DNA from: Maratus speciosus
Lineage: Eukaryota > Arthropoda > Arachnida > Araneae > Salticidae
Direction of reading: 5' to 3'
Length of the DNA: 64,000 bases
Assembly: GCA_963932465.1 (NCBI GenBank)
Contig: OZ010791.1
Location: 150,891,915-150,955,914, forward strand
Of this stretch, positions 40,954 to 52,368 are shown piece by piece. Under the pieces are notes generated by a model, which worked only from the letters and a program-made list of their open reading frames with translations, did not search any database and was not told the DNA's origin. Position 1 is the first letter of the stretch; every line of letters starts with the position of its first letter. Both the position numbers and the translations under genes were made by a program.

Positions 40954-43659
40954 CAATAAATAAATATTATATTTTAATAAGATAAAGAAAAATTTATTTC
41001 CAGTTTGAAACTTTGTCTTAAATCTGCACATAATCAGTAAAGCTTAATAAAATAGCTAAAGAGATAAAGTGTAATCATTCTCTAAATCATTAGAGTGTTA
41101 TTGACATTATATATTTTTTTTTTCTCCTTCCAGTGTAGCGATGCCAGATGAATCATCGGCGGGTTTTGCTTACTATAGGAAAAATTGAATGATATGGTTG
41201 AATAACGGCGTTGAATGGATGTTCAAACTGTATAATTTTAAATACTTATAATTAAGCATACATAATATAATAATTAAAAACAGTCATTAAATTGGGATGG
41301 TTGCTATAAAGACATGGGCATTCCAGTACATATCACATAATAAACCTTTGAAAAATATAGAAATCGAATGAAACCAAAGTAAACATTAACAAATGCTGTT
41401 CGAGAAGAAGGCTTAGTATTGCGTAAGTCAATAAATTCAATAACTGCAAAAAACATCCTGTAGACTCATTAAAACTGATTTTAAGGATAACATTGGTTAG
41501 AAAATAATATAGAAACATGATTGCAGATGTTTTTAAGAACAGAAACTTAATTATTAGCAAGATAAAATTTTAACACGGAAATTCAACAGACAAAATGCTT
41601 TAAACAAATGTTGGTATAACTCAGAAACTAATAAAGCTAGAGACTTGTGTAAGGGTTCCATTTAAAGAGAAAACATTTACGGAGAGTTTGCAATACATGG
41701 TCTAGGTCCCACTTACCTGGAAAAAGGTGTAAGGTATCCAAAATTATACCCGCACAGGGGGCGTCAATTTCAACTGGTGGCTAGGTTAATGATCCGTGAG
41801 GGAGAAATACTTGGATCTTTTAAAACGAAAATTCCTGTATACATCCGGCTAACTATATTAAAAGGGTGAAATATTTTCACTCTTAAAATAGAATCTGCCA
41901 GACAAAAGTTTCTATTTAACAGATTTGACGAACAGAAGACTAATAACACTGTATTATTCATAAAATGATTACGAATAAACACTAAGTCGATACGAATTAA
42001 TCCACAGAACTTCACAATCCACAAAATATGAATAAAGTCAAAATAAACTTTCAGTTTGAAATTGAATTACAACGTACATTAGAACGAAACACATCTAAAA
42101 CGCATGACGCATGCGCAACTAAGAGTCCCTCTGGTGGTTATAAGGAAGAACTGAAGAAATATTTTCCCTCCCAGTATGATGAAATTGAATCAATTATGTT
42201 TTCTTTATGTCTGATAATTAAAAATGAATGATATTTCTTTTCTTACAAATGGCTATCGAATAATTTTACGTTAAGGGAAAATGTTACTAAGAATTTTACT
42301 TCAGAGAAACCCACCCTCCTTTGAACATTTCGTAGAAGACAATTTTAATTCTTTTCTTCTTTTGATGTTCATATATTTCAAATTTATCTCAAACGGTGTT
42401 TGTGTGTGTGTGTGGGGGGGGGGGGGGAGGGGGAAGAGTCCATTGAGAAAAAAAAGTTCTCTATTTTCAAAACTGTCGTTTGAAACTTATTTTTGAACGA
42501 TTACTATCTCTTAATTGTTAAATTTTTAGATGCGTTCTTAATTATATAAATACGTAGTACCTATAGTCGTCGTTCAGTCCATCTGTTTGTCCGTCTATAA
42601 CAGCGCAAAAACTACCCAACCGATTTGTTTGAAATTTAAAATATATAATTATTGCATAATTCTGTTGAGTCATTTCAAATTTTATGAAAATCGGATGTAT
42701 ACTTTAATTAGTACAGTCAAAAGTTTACCGATACATTACGGCCAATGGAAAAAAATTATTTCAAGTGCATTTTAATGATGTTACAGCTTTTCAAAAAGAA
42801 TGAAATTGATATGCGCTTATGAAGTGCAGTAAAATATACATTCAGTACAATATGCAGTGCAAAAAATACTTATAAAACTAGTTATAGTACGAACGCACCT
42901 CATTTGCCACGTTTGACGTGCAATTTCCAACTTGTTATATTTATTTTTATGTTGATATCTTTAAAAATTTCTTGCACAAAGAGTTCTGACAAAATATTCT
43001 TAGTTTGCCTATTTCATGTTTATGTTCTGCATTTTAGAAAAGCAGATTACGCTGTTGACCCCAGTCACACCTGTTCCAAAATTTTGCCCCTCCCTAAATT
43101 TCTTTCTACCGGTACATCTCTTAGTATTTAGAGGGGAGGGGGGTTGATCCTTCCTTGGAAATAAATATATTTTGTGAAAAGCAATTACTGATTTATTTAT
43201 TGCGTCAAAAGTAACTTAGTCCCAAAACTTTAGTAAGCGATCTATTTTAATTTTCCAGATGTCCCATGATCTAATCAAATTACTTTTTTTAAATAAAATA
43301 ATACCAAATCTAATGGATAAAAATATTTTAAACATCCTTTATCCATTCGAAAACAATTTTCTGGTAGTGCTGGCATACAAATTGCAATACATTTATACAT
43401 ACAGTTATCACACATATGATACAACTGTATCGCATTTAGACACTTAAGTGTCTAAATTTCTAAATGTCTTAATTTCAGACATATCACCATTATTCAGACA
43501 TTTTAATCAGCTCATTTATGCCATGATCATAGTAAGACACTTATGTATCTTAAATTTAGACATCTGTGATGTCTGAAATTTCAAATTTAGACACTTAAGT
43601 GTCTGAATAACTTTTTCAGTCACATATGTGTCTTAATTTAAGACGCCTCTATTTGCAGT
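40954..43659. other. Rest of CACTA-like copy 1 (shared with 60996-63110)
   Basis: Non-coding interior. About 41640-42150 matches 61200-61740 in inverted orientation, including a conserved splice-donor-like site (complement near 41712-41722), GCATGCGCAAC near 42110, and the GTTAGCCGG segment. A G-run with a (GT)n lies at 42398-42432. Frames 42028-42231 and 42281-42496 are unrecognised. Confidence 0.6.
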
Positions 43660-43660
43660 G

Positions 43661-44011
43661 TATCTGGTGTTGTTGTTCAGAAACTACGTAATTGAGCTGT
43701 TTTTTCCATTGTTTTGCAAACGAATAGATCTTTCAGAAAATAGTGTCAAAGTGGGCGTTTTGAACCGAATTTCAACGGCGAAGGAAAAAAAAGCACTCAA
43801 GAAAGGTCGAGAAACGTGTTTGTCACGTTGTCGAAATTACTTATAACTCAATAGGTAATTGATTGATCAAAAAATGGAAAAAAACAGATCGATTTCAAAT
43901 CGCTTCCATGGCCAAGCTTTCTAATTTTATACCTTTCCGTTAAAAAATGAATTTGTGAATGTGTCAAAACGTTTTGCGCTTGTTGAGCACAGAGCAGTTA
44001 AGAACAGCCTT
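43661..44011 (+). mobile_element. X-type MITE, 3' fragment (continues from 33212)
   Basis: Resumes TCTGGTGTTGTTGTTCAG after the TA duplication and ends GTTAAGAACAGCCTTAA. It is followed by a 38-bp stub of a reverse Y copy (AAGGATGTACTTAAA.. CACCCTCAACAG) that the minisatellite cuts off. Confidence 0.85.
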
Positions 44012-44049
44012 AAGGATGTACTTAAAAAAAATATTTTTCCACCCTCAAC

Positions 44050-44751
44050 AGATCGCGAAAATCGGCAAATTTCCCCAACAGATCGCGAAAAACGGCAAAT
44101 TTCGTCAAACGATCGAGATAAACCGACAAATTTTGTCAAAAGATCGCGAAAAAAAACACAAAAATATCCTCAAAAGATCGCAATAAACCGCAAATTTCGT
44201 CAAAAGATCGCAAAAAACGGCAAATTTTGTCAAAAGATCGCGAAAAAAACGACAAATTTTGTCAAAAGATCGCGAAAAAAACGACAAATTTTGTCAGAAG
44301 ATCGCGAAAAAAACGGCAAATTTCGTCAAAAGATCGCGAAAAAGCCGCAAATTTCCTCAAAAGATCGCGAAAAAAAACCCACAAATTTCCTCAAAAGATC
44401 GCGAAAAACGGCAAATTTCGGCAACAGATCGCGAGAAAACCGAAAATTTTGTCAAAGAGATGCGAAAAAACCCGCAAATTTCCTCAAAAGACTGCGAAAA
44501 AAACCAAAAAATTCCTCAAAAGATCGCGAAAAAGCCGCAAATTTCCTCAAAAGATCGCGAAAAAAACCGCAGATTTCCTCAAAAGATCACGAAAAAAACA
44601 CAAATTTCCTCAAAAGATCGCGAAAATTTTGTCAACAGATAGCGAAAAAACAGCAAATTTCGTCAAAGGGGCGCCCCCCCCCCCCCCCGATGTATTTCCG
44701 AAAATGCGATGTGAATTTCCGAAATTTTTTTTCCACTCAGAATCACCCCTG
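44050..44751. repeat. ~32-bp minisatellite with a hAT-like right end
   Basis: About 20 units of the type CAAATTTCGTCAAAAGATCGCGAAAAA. GATCGCG spacing varies 31-34 bp (for example 44236, 44268, 44300, 44332, 44363, 44397). It ends CACTCAGAATCACCCCTG, the same terminus as the element at 9589-10369; the left hAT end is missing. Overlapping frames of 288, 182 and 127 aa in three phases exist only because the unit has no stops; none is a gene. Confidence 0.88.
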
Positions 44752-45107
44752 CATGAGATTGACAGGTGTTGTTAATCAGAAAATACTATGTAGTCGAAAG
44801 ACTTTTTCCATTTTTTGGTAAACGTAAAAGATTTTTTGGAAAATTCCGTCAAAGTTGGCGTTTTGAACCAAATTTTTGGACGAAAGGAGAATAAACAGCC
44901 AAAGAGAGGATGAAAACTAGTTGTCACGTGACCCAATATCGCTTATAACTCGATAAATAATTTATTTAAAAAAGGAAACTCATTTCGATTCCAAATCGCT
45001 TTACTGGTCAGCCCTGCCAATTTTGTTGCCTTTACGTTTAAAAATGAGTCAGTAAATGGTGTCAGAAAGTTTCGGCCTTGTTGATCAGTGCACTTGAGAT
45101 CTTCTGA
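44752..45107 (+). mobile_element. X-type MITE, diverged 3' part
   Basis: Begins CATGAGATTGACAGGTGTTG at the minisatellite edge and runs through TTGTCACGTGACCCAATATC to a decayed end. The 5' part is missing. Confidence 0.6.
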
Positions 45108-45765
45108 AATCTTTCATTTACTTTCGATCAAAATCTGTATGCTATAATCAAAATATTATTATTTAAGTGCACAGAGCCCTTCCAGCGTCTACGGAATCCA
45201 GTTTTCACGATTACTATAAGGCGTGAACTGCATACAAGTAAAGTCTACGGCAGATTAGCAGTTGCAAAATCACTCTTTATTGTTATCAGTATAAAACGTT
45301 GTCTAAAGTGAATCCACGAGCAGAAATCACGGTTTAACGATGCATGACAAATATTTATATGGTTGCACGAATTCTCTTTCATGTCATCACTCACGTCTGG
45401 AAAACACCCGCGACAAACGAATGCTTCAGATGAGTTCTTCAATCAATTATATCAAGCATGATCTGTGATGAGTTGTGAAGTCCTTGCAGTCATCCTCAAA
45501 GGGACAATAACTGGGAGTGACTCTCTTGAAATTTTAGCCCATCGTGTTCAAACTGTCGTACAATTTTTTTTTTTTTTTTTTTTTTCTGCAGATAATGTCT
45601 TACAAAACGATAAATGTTTGATTCATAATACTGTACTATCGCGTCGTTGTTTGAAGAGCATAACGACGAAGTCCGTTGTCTCACTTGTCCATCACAGACC
45701 CTTCACATATCCATATCATTGAGCCACTGTGGTCCGTTTCGGAGAAGAGAGCTCGGAATAGAGTC
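45108..45765. other. Unassigned non-coding DNA
   Basis: Includes poly(T) at 45565-45585. May be the flank or body of repeat Z. No gene recognised. Confidence 0.35.
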
Positions 45766-45769
45766 CTGT

Positions 45770-46075
45770 GTGTGTCGGATTGTACACGACTCTAAGTCTG
45801 CTTACAGACGCGTGTTTTGCCACATCCTTCTCCAGTTTTCGTGGAAAATCTTTTATTCTGGATGGTTCTGCGGTTTATTCACAAAAGAATGAGGGGAATC
45901 AACAATGGGTCAGGAGAGAAGGAGCTCGACTCTACTTGAAGGAAAGGTTCCTCTTTTGCAGGACATCAGTCCCTTTCCTTTTAAAGTCATTAAAAATCAA
46001 AAACACCGCGTGACCACAAGAAACGACGCCGACACTGATAACAGTTAGAATGCTCCGTTCGCAGCTTAACCCAAA
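45770..46075. mobile_element. Dispersed repeat Z, copy 2 (inverted to 14416-14730)
   Basis: Carries GGAGCTCGACTCTACTTGAA, TCTGCGGTTTATTCACAAAA and GCCGACACTGATAACAG, the complements of copy 1. An end near GTTCGCAGCTTAA suggests a TTAA boundary, but the other end was not found. Small frames here (45647-46013) are not conserved in copy 1. Confidence 0.65.
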
Positions 46076-46197
46076 ACATCCCGACATTAAAAAAAGAAAA
46101 AAAAAAAGAAAAAAAAAAATCCTTGATAAATGGCAGCGAGATAGCTCAAAACGAACATTCTTATGCAATGTTTAGTTTTGAACTGTTATCTAAATAA

Positions 46198-46613
46198 TTT
46201 CTTTAAAGATGAACTCAAACCCAAACTGCTTATTTTCTAACTCATTTTTTCTTTTCTAAAACGCATCAAATTGGCAGATTCTCTTATTCAGAAACTATAA
46301 TGTGCCGTGCTTGTCGATTTTTTGATAAAGGAAGAAGATATTGCAAAAAATGCTGTCAAAGTGGGCGTTTTAAACCGAATTTCCCGAAGCGAGAGAGCTG
46401 GGGAAGAAAAAAAGGATTATACTGAGAAAATAATTGTCTATAAATCAAGTTCTAATTAATTGAACGAAAAATGAAAACACACGGCCACCTATACATCTCT
46501 TCAACAATCACGTCAGCAAGTTTCATGTTTTCACCTTTAAAAATGAGCCTGAAAATGTGTCAGAAAATTTCGAGCTGTTGAGGGTAGAAAAATATTTTTT
46601 TGAGTACAACCGT
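46198..46613 (+). mobile_element. TTAA MITE family, subfamily Y, near-complete copy
   Basis: Carries all Y blocks from CTCAAACCCAAACTGCTTA to GAGTACAACCGTAAG. A useful reference for Y (about 415 bp). Confidence 0.78.
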
Positions 46614-47158
46614 AAGAATGGACTAATAAAATTTCATTGAAAGTATCGTCAGATTGTTTTATTACGTTAATTAAATAATGCACTAATTACGACAAAATAT
46701 TAAATATCCACTTTTGTTTCTTTTGCCAAAACTTTCTTTTTCCTCTACTGAATTATCTAAGGGGAAAGCGATTCTAGTCAGCCAAGAATCCAGAAACTAG
46801 AAATCTTTTTCTCCTGACTCACACAGAGAAATATCCTCTGCTCCTCTTTATCATAAAAGCTGTCTTCACTCACCATCCTCCCAGAATCCTCATCCAGCTG
46901 TTAACTCCCGAGCAAATACGCAACGTGCCTCAGATTTCAAGCGGTGATCAATATGGGTTATGCCTGGGACCACCCTCGCTGCCCATCTGTCGCCCAGTTT
47001 TTGGGGAGGGAGCCCTAAAACTGCACTGCACAAGGAGAGCGAAAAGTAAAGCACAGGAAGGATTCTTGAAATAGATATAGATGGAAGGGAGGTAACTAAA
47101 ATTGAACATACAGTCTCAGATATTAACAATGGTTTTGCTCTCGTGTCCCTTCCCTCTC

Positions 47159-47194
<36 letters not shown>

Positions 47195-47535
47195 AATTCT
47201 ACAAAGAACTTATGTTTTATATTTAATTAAAAAATAAATAAATGCTCTTAATTTGAGTAGAATATCAAATTCCTTTATATATATTATATTTATTTATGCA
47301 TAAACTTCCTCTTTCCTTTCTCTTCTTCTTTTTTTCAATTTATATGTTTTGTTCAGGTTAAATACCAATTCATTTCCGTGTTTCTAATGACTGAATGTTT
47401 CTTAGTTTTACTTATACGACTTTTCACTCGCGAATTTTGACCCGAGATATTTATTTTGAACTAAAGGTTTTTGTTCTCTTACAGATTATTATCATTGTCC
47501 GTAGTAGCGGCTCATAATTGTTGCACGCAGAGTAA
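46614..47535. other. Non-coding DNA with a poly(A) run
   Basis: A moderately GC-rich, unassigned stretch at 46750-47150 is followed by A33 at about 47160-47192. No gene recognised. Confidence 0.35.
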
Positions 47536-47539
47536 ATAT

Positions 47540-48157
47540 TAAGGGTGTACTCAAAAAAATAATTTCCCACCCTCAACAGCTCGAAATTTTCTGACACATT
47601 TTCAGACTCATTTTTAAAAGTTAAAACATGAAACTTGCTGACACGATTTTTGAAGAGATGTATAAGCAGCCGTGTGTTTTCACTTTTCGCTGAATTAATT
47701 AGAACTTGATTTATAAACAATTATTTTCTCAGTATGACCATTGTTTTCGTTCCCAGCTCTCTCGCTTCGGGAAATTTGGTTCAAAACGCCAACTTTGACA
47801 ACAGTTTTTGCAATATATTCTGCCTATATCAAAAACTCGACAAGCACGGCACATTATATAGTTTCTGAATAAGAGAATCTGCCAATTTGATGCATTTCAG
47901 GAAGAAAATGAATTTAAAAATAATTCAGAAAATAAGAAGTTTGAATTTGATCAGAAACTATATATTGCGCCGTGTCTATAAATGTAGTTCTAATTAATTG
48001 AGTGATAAATGAAAAAACACGGCCGCTTATACATCTCTTAAAAAATCATGTCAGCAAGTTTCAATTTTTCACCTTTAAAAATGAGTCTGAAAATGTGTCC
48101 GAAAATTTGCGTTGTTGAGCGTGGGAAAAATATTTTCTTGAGTATACCCTTAAGCCA
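47540..48157. mobile_element. Two Y-type MITE copies, tail to tail
   Basis: A reverse copy (47540-47950) starts TTAAGGGTGTACTCAAAAA. It is fused near 47950 to a shorter forward copy (47950-48157) ending GAGTATACCCTTAA. TTAA is present at both outer ends of the pair. Confidence 0.7.
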
Positions 48158-48181
48158 GGAATCCGCTAGAGAGAAGTTCCC

Positions 48182-48185
<4 letters not shown>

Positions 48186-48214
<29 letters not shown>

Positions 48215-48581
48215 CGACGCTATTAATTATTTGAATTCTCACTCATTTACTTTTCCCCCTTGAAGGTATAATTCGCGAAAATTTAAAGACAGTGCCTCGT
48301 TTTGTTAGGAAAATTTAAAAGTAAATAAATAAAAGCATGAAAAGATAAGGGCATTACGTACAAATAAACATACAAATGCAACTAGATACACACAGAACGA
48401 CAGAACAGACAACAGGCTCTGCGTCCGAGGCAAGAAATGTATACAGCTATTTAAGGTTGAGAATAATCAAGGCTGACCTTTTATTTAAATCAGCAATCGG
48501 CAACCTTTTTCAGTATATATGGACCTTTATCCCAAGTCAATGAATCGATAGCAGGCCGCATCTACCGATATAATTATTGGC

Positions 48582-48628
<47 letters not shown>

Positions 48629-48630
48629 CA
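48186..48630. other. Non-coding DNA with two long poly(T) runs
   Basis: Poly(T) of about 30 (48186-48214) and 43 (48586-48628). Sequence between is unassigned. Confidence 0.5.
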
Positions 48631-48654
48631 CAGGTGTAAAAAAGATCTGTAGTT

Positions 48655-49317
48655 TCTTTAAGGCTGCTCTCGAATCCAAAAGGGCAACTTTGTGACATAA
48701 GTTTTAATTCATTTTTGTTCAGAAACGCATGAAACTGGCTAGTGTTGTTGTTCAGAAACTATGTAATTGAGCTGTTTTTTATTTTTTTATTTTTTTTTTG
48801 CAAACGCAATAGATCTTTCAGAAAATAGTGTCAAAGTGGGCGTTTTGAACATAATTTCCGCGCGAATGAAGAAAGAGCACTCAAGAGCGGGCGAAAAAGT
48901 GTTTGCCATGTGATCAAAATAGCTTATAACTCAATGGGTAATTGATTGATCAAAAAATGGAAAACTGTTCAATTCCAAATCGCTTCCATGGTCAGGGAAG
49001 AGATTAAAAATCGAGCTGTGTTTTCCATTTTCGGATCAATCAATTACCTATTGAGTTATAAGTGATTTTGATCACGTGACACGGAATTTTTCTCCCCTTA
49101 CTGACTGGATTTTCTTCTTTCGTTCGGAAGTTCAGTTCAAAATGCCAACTTTGACAGTATTTTATGAAAGAACTATTGCGTGTAGAAGAAAATGGAAAAA
49201 AACAGCTCAAATTAATAGTTTCTGATCAACAACACCAGCTAGTTTCATGCATTTTCGAACAAAAATAAATTAAAACTTATGTCAGAAAGTTGCCCTATTG
49301 GATTTCAGAACACCCTT
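48655..49317. mobile_element. Two X-type MITE copies in opposite orientation
   Basis: A forward copy (48655 to about 49000) opens TTTAAGGCTGCTCTCGAATCC and loses its right end. A reverse copy (about 49010-49317) ends CAGAACACCCTTAA. Confidence 0.7.
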
Positions 49318-49852
49318 AAGAACACTTATAAAGTCCCTCCCGCGTCTTGGGCGGCAGTAAGTACATTTCAACACCACTCCCCTGCCACAGCGAATTTCGA
49401 GTCTAAAACTAAACTTTAATTTTCATGTGAATAAAAAAAGAAAAAAAAAAACCTTCAATTTATTTTTTATTGAAACCTTGGGAATAAGTGTCATTTTCGA
49501 AGGGTAAATGGAACATTTAGCTTATGCAACAGCTATCTTTATCGAAGCAGAATGGGAGGCGGCGTCATGCTACAGAGCGAGAGCGCAGTCATCCGGTGCT
49601 GAGTAAGACCTTTTCGGGAAAGATTACCGGACTGTCTTGGTACTAAATAAAGTATACGAGTGCGTCGTTATGAGAATCATATAGTAAATGAAAAATAATG
49701 CAAAAATGAATTTAAATTTTACTTGAAATTTTATAAATGTAGTTTTTATAAGAAAAAATATTTATAAATTAATTTAAAAATATAGTGAAGTTTGTCTATA
49801 ACGGTACTGAACGCACCATAAAAGAGTTACACTGTAGAAAAGTTATCATTAA

Positions 49853-50025
49853 GGCTGTTCTTAACTGCTCCGCTGAATAAGCGCAAAACGTTCTTACACA
49901 TTTACAAATTCATTTTTCAACGGAAAGATATAAAATTGGAAAGCCTTGCCATGGAAGCGATTTGGAATTGAACTGTTTTTTCCATTTTTTGATCAATCAA
50001 TTACTCACTGAGTTATAAGAGTAGA
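49853..50025 (-). mobile_element. X-type MITE, truncated
   Basis: Opens TTAAGGCTGTTCTTAACTGC and stops after ACTCACTGAGTTATAAG, where a G-rich tract begins. Confidence 0.7.
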
Positions 50026-50500
50026 GGGAAAAAGGGGGGTTCGATTGCTGCGGTGGAGGAGGAGGGAGAATCATACTATAGTAGGATGGGGTTTGAGCGA
50101 AATTTTTTTGATTGGAAAGGATATTTTTTATTTAATCGTCTTACAGTAGGAGGGGGTAGGAGGGGTTAAGTTTTTTTTGAGGGGGCTAAATTTTTAGGGG
50201 GCTTAATTTTTTTTTTTCGAATCGACTTAGAGTAGGATTGGAAATATCATACTATAACACGAGGGGTTAGCTATTTTTGAGAGAAAGTATGAAGGGGTAA
50301 ACTTTTAGTCAGGCTAAATATTTGAGGGGGGCTTATTTTTAGGGGGGGGGGTTAATTTTTTTTTTTTTGAAGTAGAGAATCGGTTTTGGAACCACCTTAA
50401 ATTGTGGAAACGGTTAGAGGTTCGGCTACTGCTCCCTCTCCCCCCTTCTCCCTCTACCCCCTTCTCCCCCCCTTGCCCCCTGCCCCCCCTGAAAAATAAG
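50026..50500. repeat. G-rich then C-rich low-complexity DNA
   Basis: Repeated GGGGG, GGAGG and poly(T) blocks (50030-50370), with ATCATACTATA recurring at about 50070 and 50247; then a CCCCCTTCTCC tract (50430-50490). It could form G-quadruplex structures. Confidence 0.5.
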
Positions 50501-51700
50501 GATTTTTTAATAGTGTCGGCCTCTCTCTATGAGAAAGTTTTCATGTGTTGTAACATATTTAATTTTTCGATTGTTTTGAACTTTGTCAAAAATAGTAGGT
50601 TAGTTTTGATGGAATTAAACTGGAATTGTATTATTAGATGAGAGTTCTTTTTTAAATTTAACTTGTATTCTTATTGAAAGGTTTTTATGAACAACTCTGT
50701 TTTTGGAAAAACTTTAGTGAATCTTCGAAAAAAGGAGAAGTGTTATGCTTTGCATTATTGAAAGAACAGTAAAAAAATTAGTAGTCTCATCGAGTTTTAA
50801 GTCATTTGACGAAGATCTGATTGCAGTGGAAAGGATTAAACACAGTTTAATTTTGCATCGTCCTGTATACGTTGGGTTTGTCATATTAGTACTGTTTTCC
50901 TTACGGGTTTCGAACCTTGAAACTCCCCATTATTCGAATTTCTGTAATGAGAATCTAGATGGAAACTTGAAAAATTTCATTTAGAACTGAAAATTATTAA
51001 TTATTATTATCCTCTTGTTGCAAGTTCATACATCTCTTTACCTATTCGCCTGGTTTCGAACCTACAATCTTCCCATTATTAGGTTATTTCTATAACCATT
51101 GGGCTGGGCGGGCCCCATTGTTTTTTCACTTGAATTTCCTTTCTTTCAATTTTGTATCGACTTCTTTTTAAAAATCAGTGGGTTAATGATTTTACGTTAA
51201 GTAGAAATTTTAACAAAGTGTTGCCATTAAATTTAGAAAAAATGAGAAATAAACATTATATATTTTTATTATCGTGTACTTCGAGAAATTATTTCATTTT
51301 CAGATGAATAGGTTTTGCTAACATTTATTCATTCTAGTATTTATTTCAACATTGGGGAAACTATTAACAGTGTGTTGCCCCTGTATTACGTACTAAACGA
51401 AATTAAAGACTGTTGCCATTGAATTTAGAGAAATAAACATTCAATTTTTATATATTATGTACTTCGAGAAATTAATTCAATTTCTTAGATTTAATAATGT
51501 CTACTTCAACTTCGGGAAAGTATAGTAATTTGAACGAAAAGATAATTTATAAACTGGATTTTAGGAAAGTAATATAATTTTAGCGTAATGATATTTTTTC
51601 AATCTGGATTTTCTCGTGCAGTTAATGAACTCTTTCATTATCACTCACCCAAAATGTTTCTTTTTACTTATACTGTAACACAATTTATGGATTTTAGTTT
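50500..51700. other. AT-rich DNA, no supported gene
   Basis: The 79-aa frame at 50745-50984 is unrecognised. A tRNA-like stretch with A- and B-box resemblance lies on the minus strand near 51046-51115, but it does not fold as a cloverleaf. Confidence 0.35.
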
Positions 51701-51709
51701 AAAAATATT

Positions 51710-51782
51710 CGCCTTTGGATGGATTTGAACCATCATCTTTTGGTTAACAGCCAAACGCGTTATCCAATTGCGCCACAAAGGC
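51710..51782 (-). tRNA. tRNA-Asn (anticodon GTT)
   Basis: Read on the minus strand, the 7-bp acceptor stem GCCTTTG/CAAAGGC pairs perfectly. The anticodon stem TTTGG/CCAAA closes the loop CTGTTAA, with anticodon GTT at 51746-51748. T stem GATGG/CCATC with loop TTCAAAT; discriminator G. The D stem GCGC/ACGC has one mismatch and the variable loop is 4 nt. A TTTTT terminator follows about 5 bp after the 3' end. Intronless. It could be a working gene or a slightly decayed copy. Confidence 0.88.
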
Positions 51783-52368
51783 ATTAAAAGGATATACAAT
51801 TAAACCAAAACAAGTTTATTCCTAAGCTTTTAAAAACTAACCAGTTCTTCAATATTCAAAGATTTGTGGTCTTATCTATTTGTGTGTTTATTGTTTCGAT
51901 CATAAATAAACTGGATGTACTGTTTATAATCTGGATGTAATGATAAACCGTATTTCCGCTTTATGCGAAAAACAGAGATAATACTTCTTTTTTCCATTGT
52001 ATTAGGAAAACAAATTTTCTTAATGGGACACTATTTTAATTAACTAACAATTAAGAAATGAATCAGATTTTTTTTTCATAACACTCACATTTTAGTAGGA
52101 TTCACAATAAAGTTAATCATTTAATGATAAAAACAGGTTAATTCAAAAGAAATGAATTTATAAAATGATTCATTTTGTACACTTCCTTATTAAATGAACA
52201 CAACAGTTTATGTATTAAATCGTTATCACGTGATCTTCTTTTTTTCTGATGCACCACCTACATTGATTTAAATGTAGTTGGATATCATTTCATGTCATTA
52301 ATCTTTTTTCTACTGTTTTGAATACACGTGCTGTATTTTTGTCGTCGTAAATTTAAAACAGTTTGTAA
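51783..52368. other. AT-rich upstream region of the zinc-finger gene
   Basis: No coding features. It includes the 5' flank of the gene starting at 52369; no clear TATA box chosen. Confidence 0.4.

Larger units (their letters stand above)
33213..43660. mobile_element. CACTA-like transposon copy 1, split by an LTR retrotransposon
   Basis: Starts CACTCTAAATTGAAATGTCTG and ends CGCCTCTATTTGCAGTG; the same termini occur inverted at 60996-63938. TA flanks both sides (33211-33212 and 43661-43662), and removing the element restores a continuous X MITE. Both ends carry many subterminal palindromes of the type CAGACACTTAAGTGTCTG, a CACTA-like architecture. Excluding the LTR element the length is about 4.6 kb. 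No transposase frame is recognised, so it is probably non-autonomous. The superfamily call (CACTA/CMC) is inference from CACTG ends, a 2-bp duplication and subterminal repeats. Confidence 0.8.

Noticed and set aside
41100..41190. Splice acceptor plus short exon (ATGCCAGATG..) in the CACTA-like element
   Set aside because: Good pyrimidine tract and AG, but the 15-codon frame has no partner, and the family's donor site is on the opposite strand.
43955..44821. 288-, 182- and 127-aa open frames, basic and repetitive
   Set aside because: They overlap in three phases of one ~32-bp stop-free minisatellite; no start context, splice sites or conserved protein.
51046..51115. Second tRNA gene on the minus strand
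   Set aside because: Has GGTTCGAAACC and an A-box-like AGCCCAATGG, but acceptor, D and anticodon stems do not pair; at best a relic.
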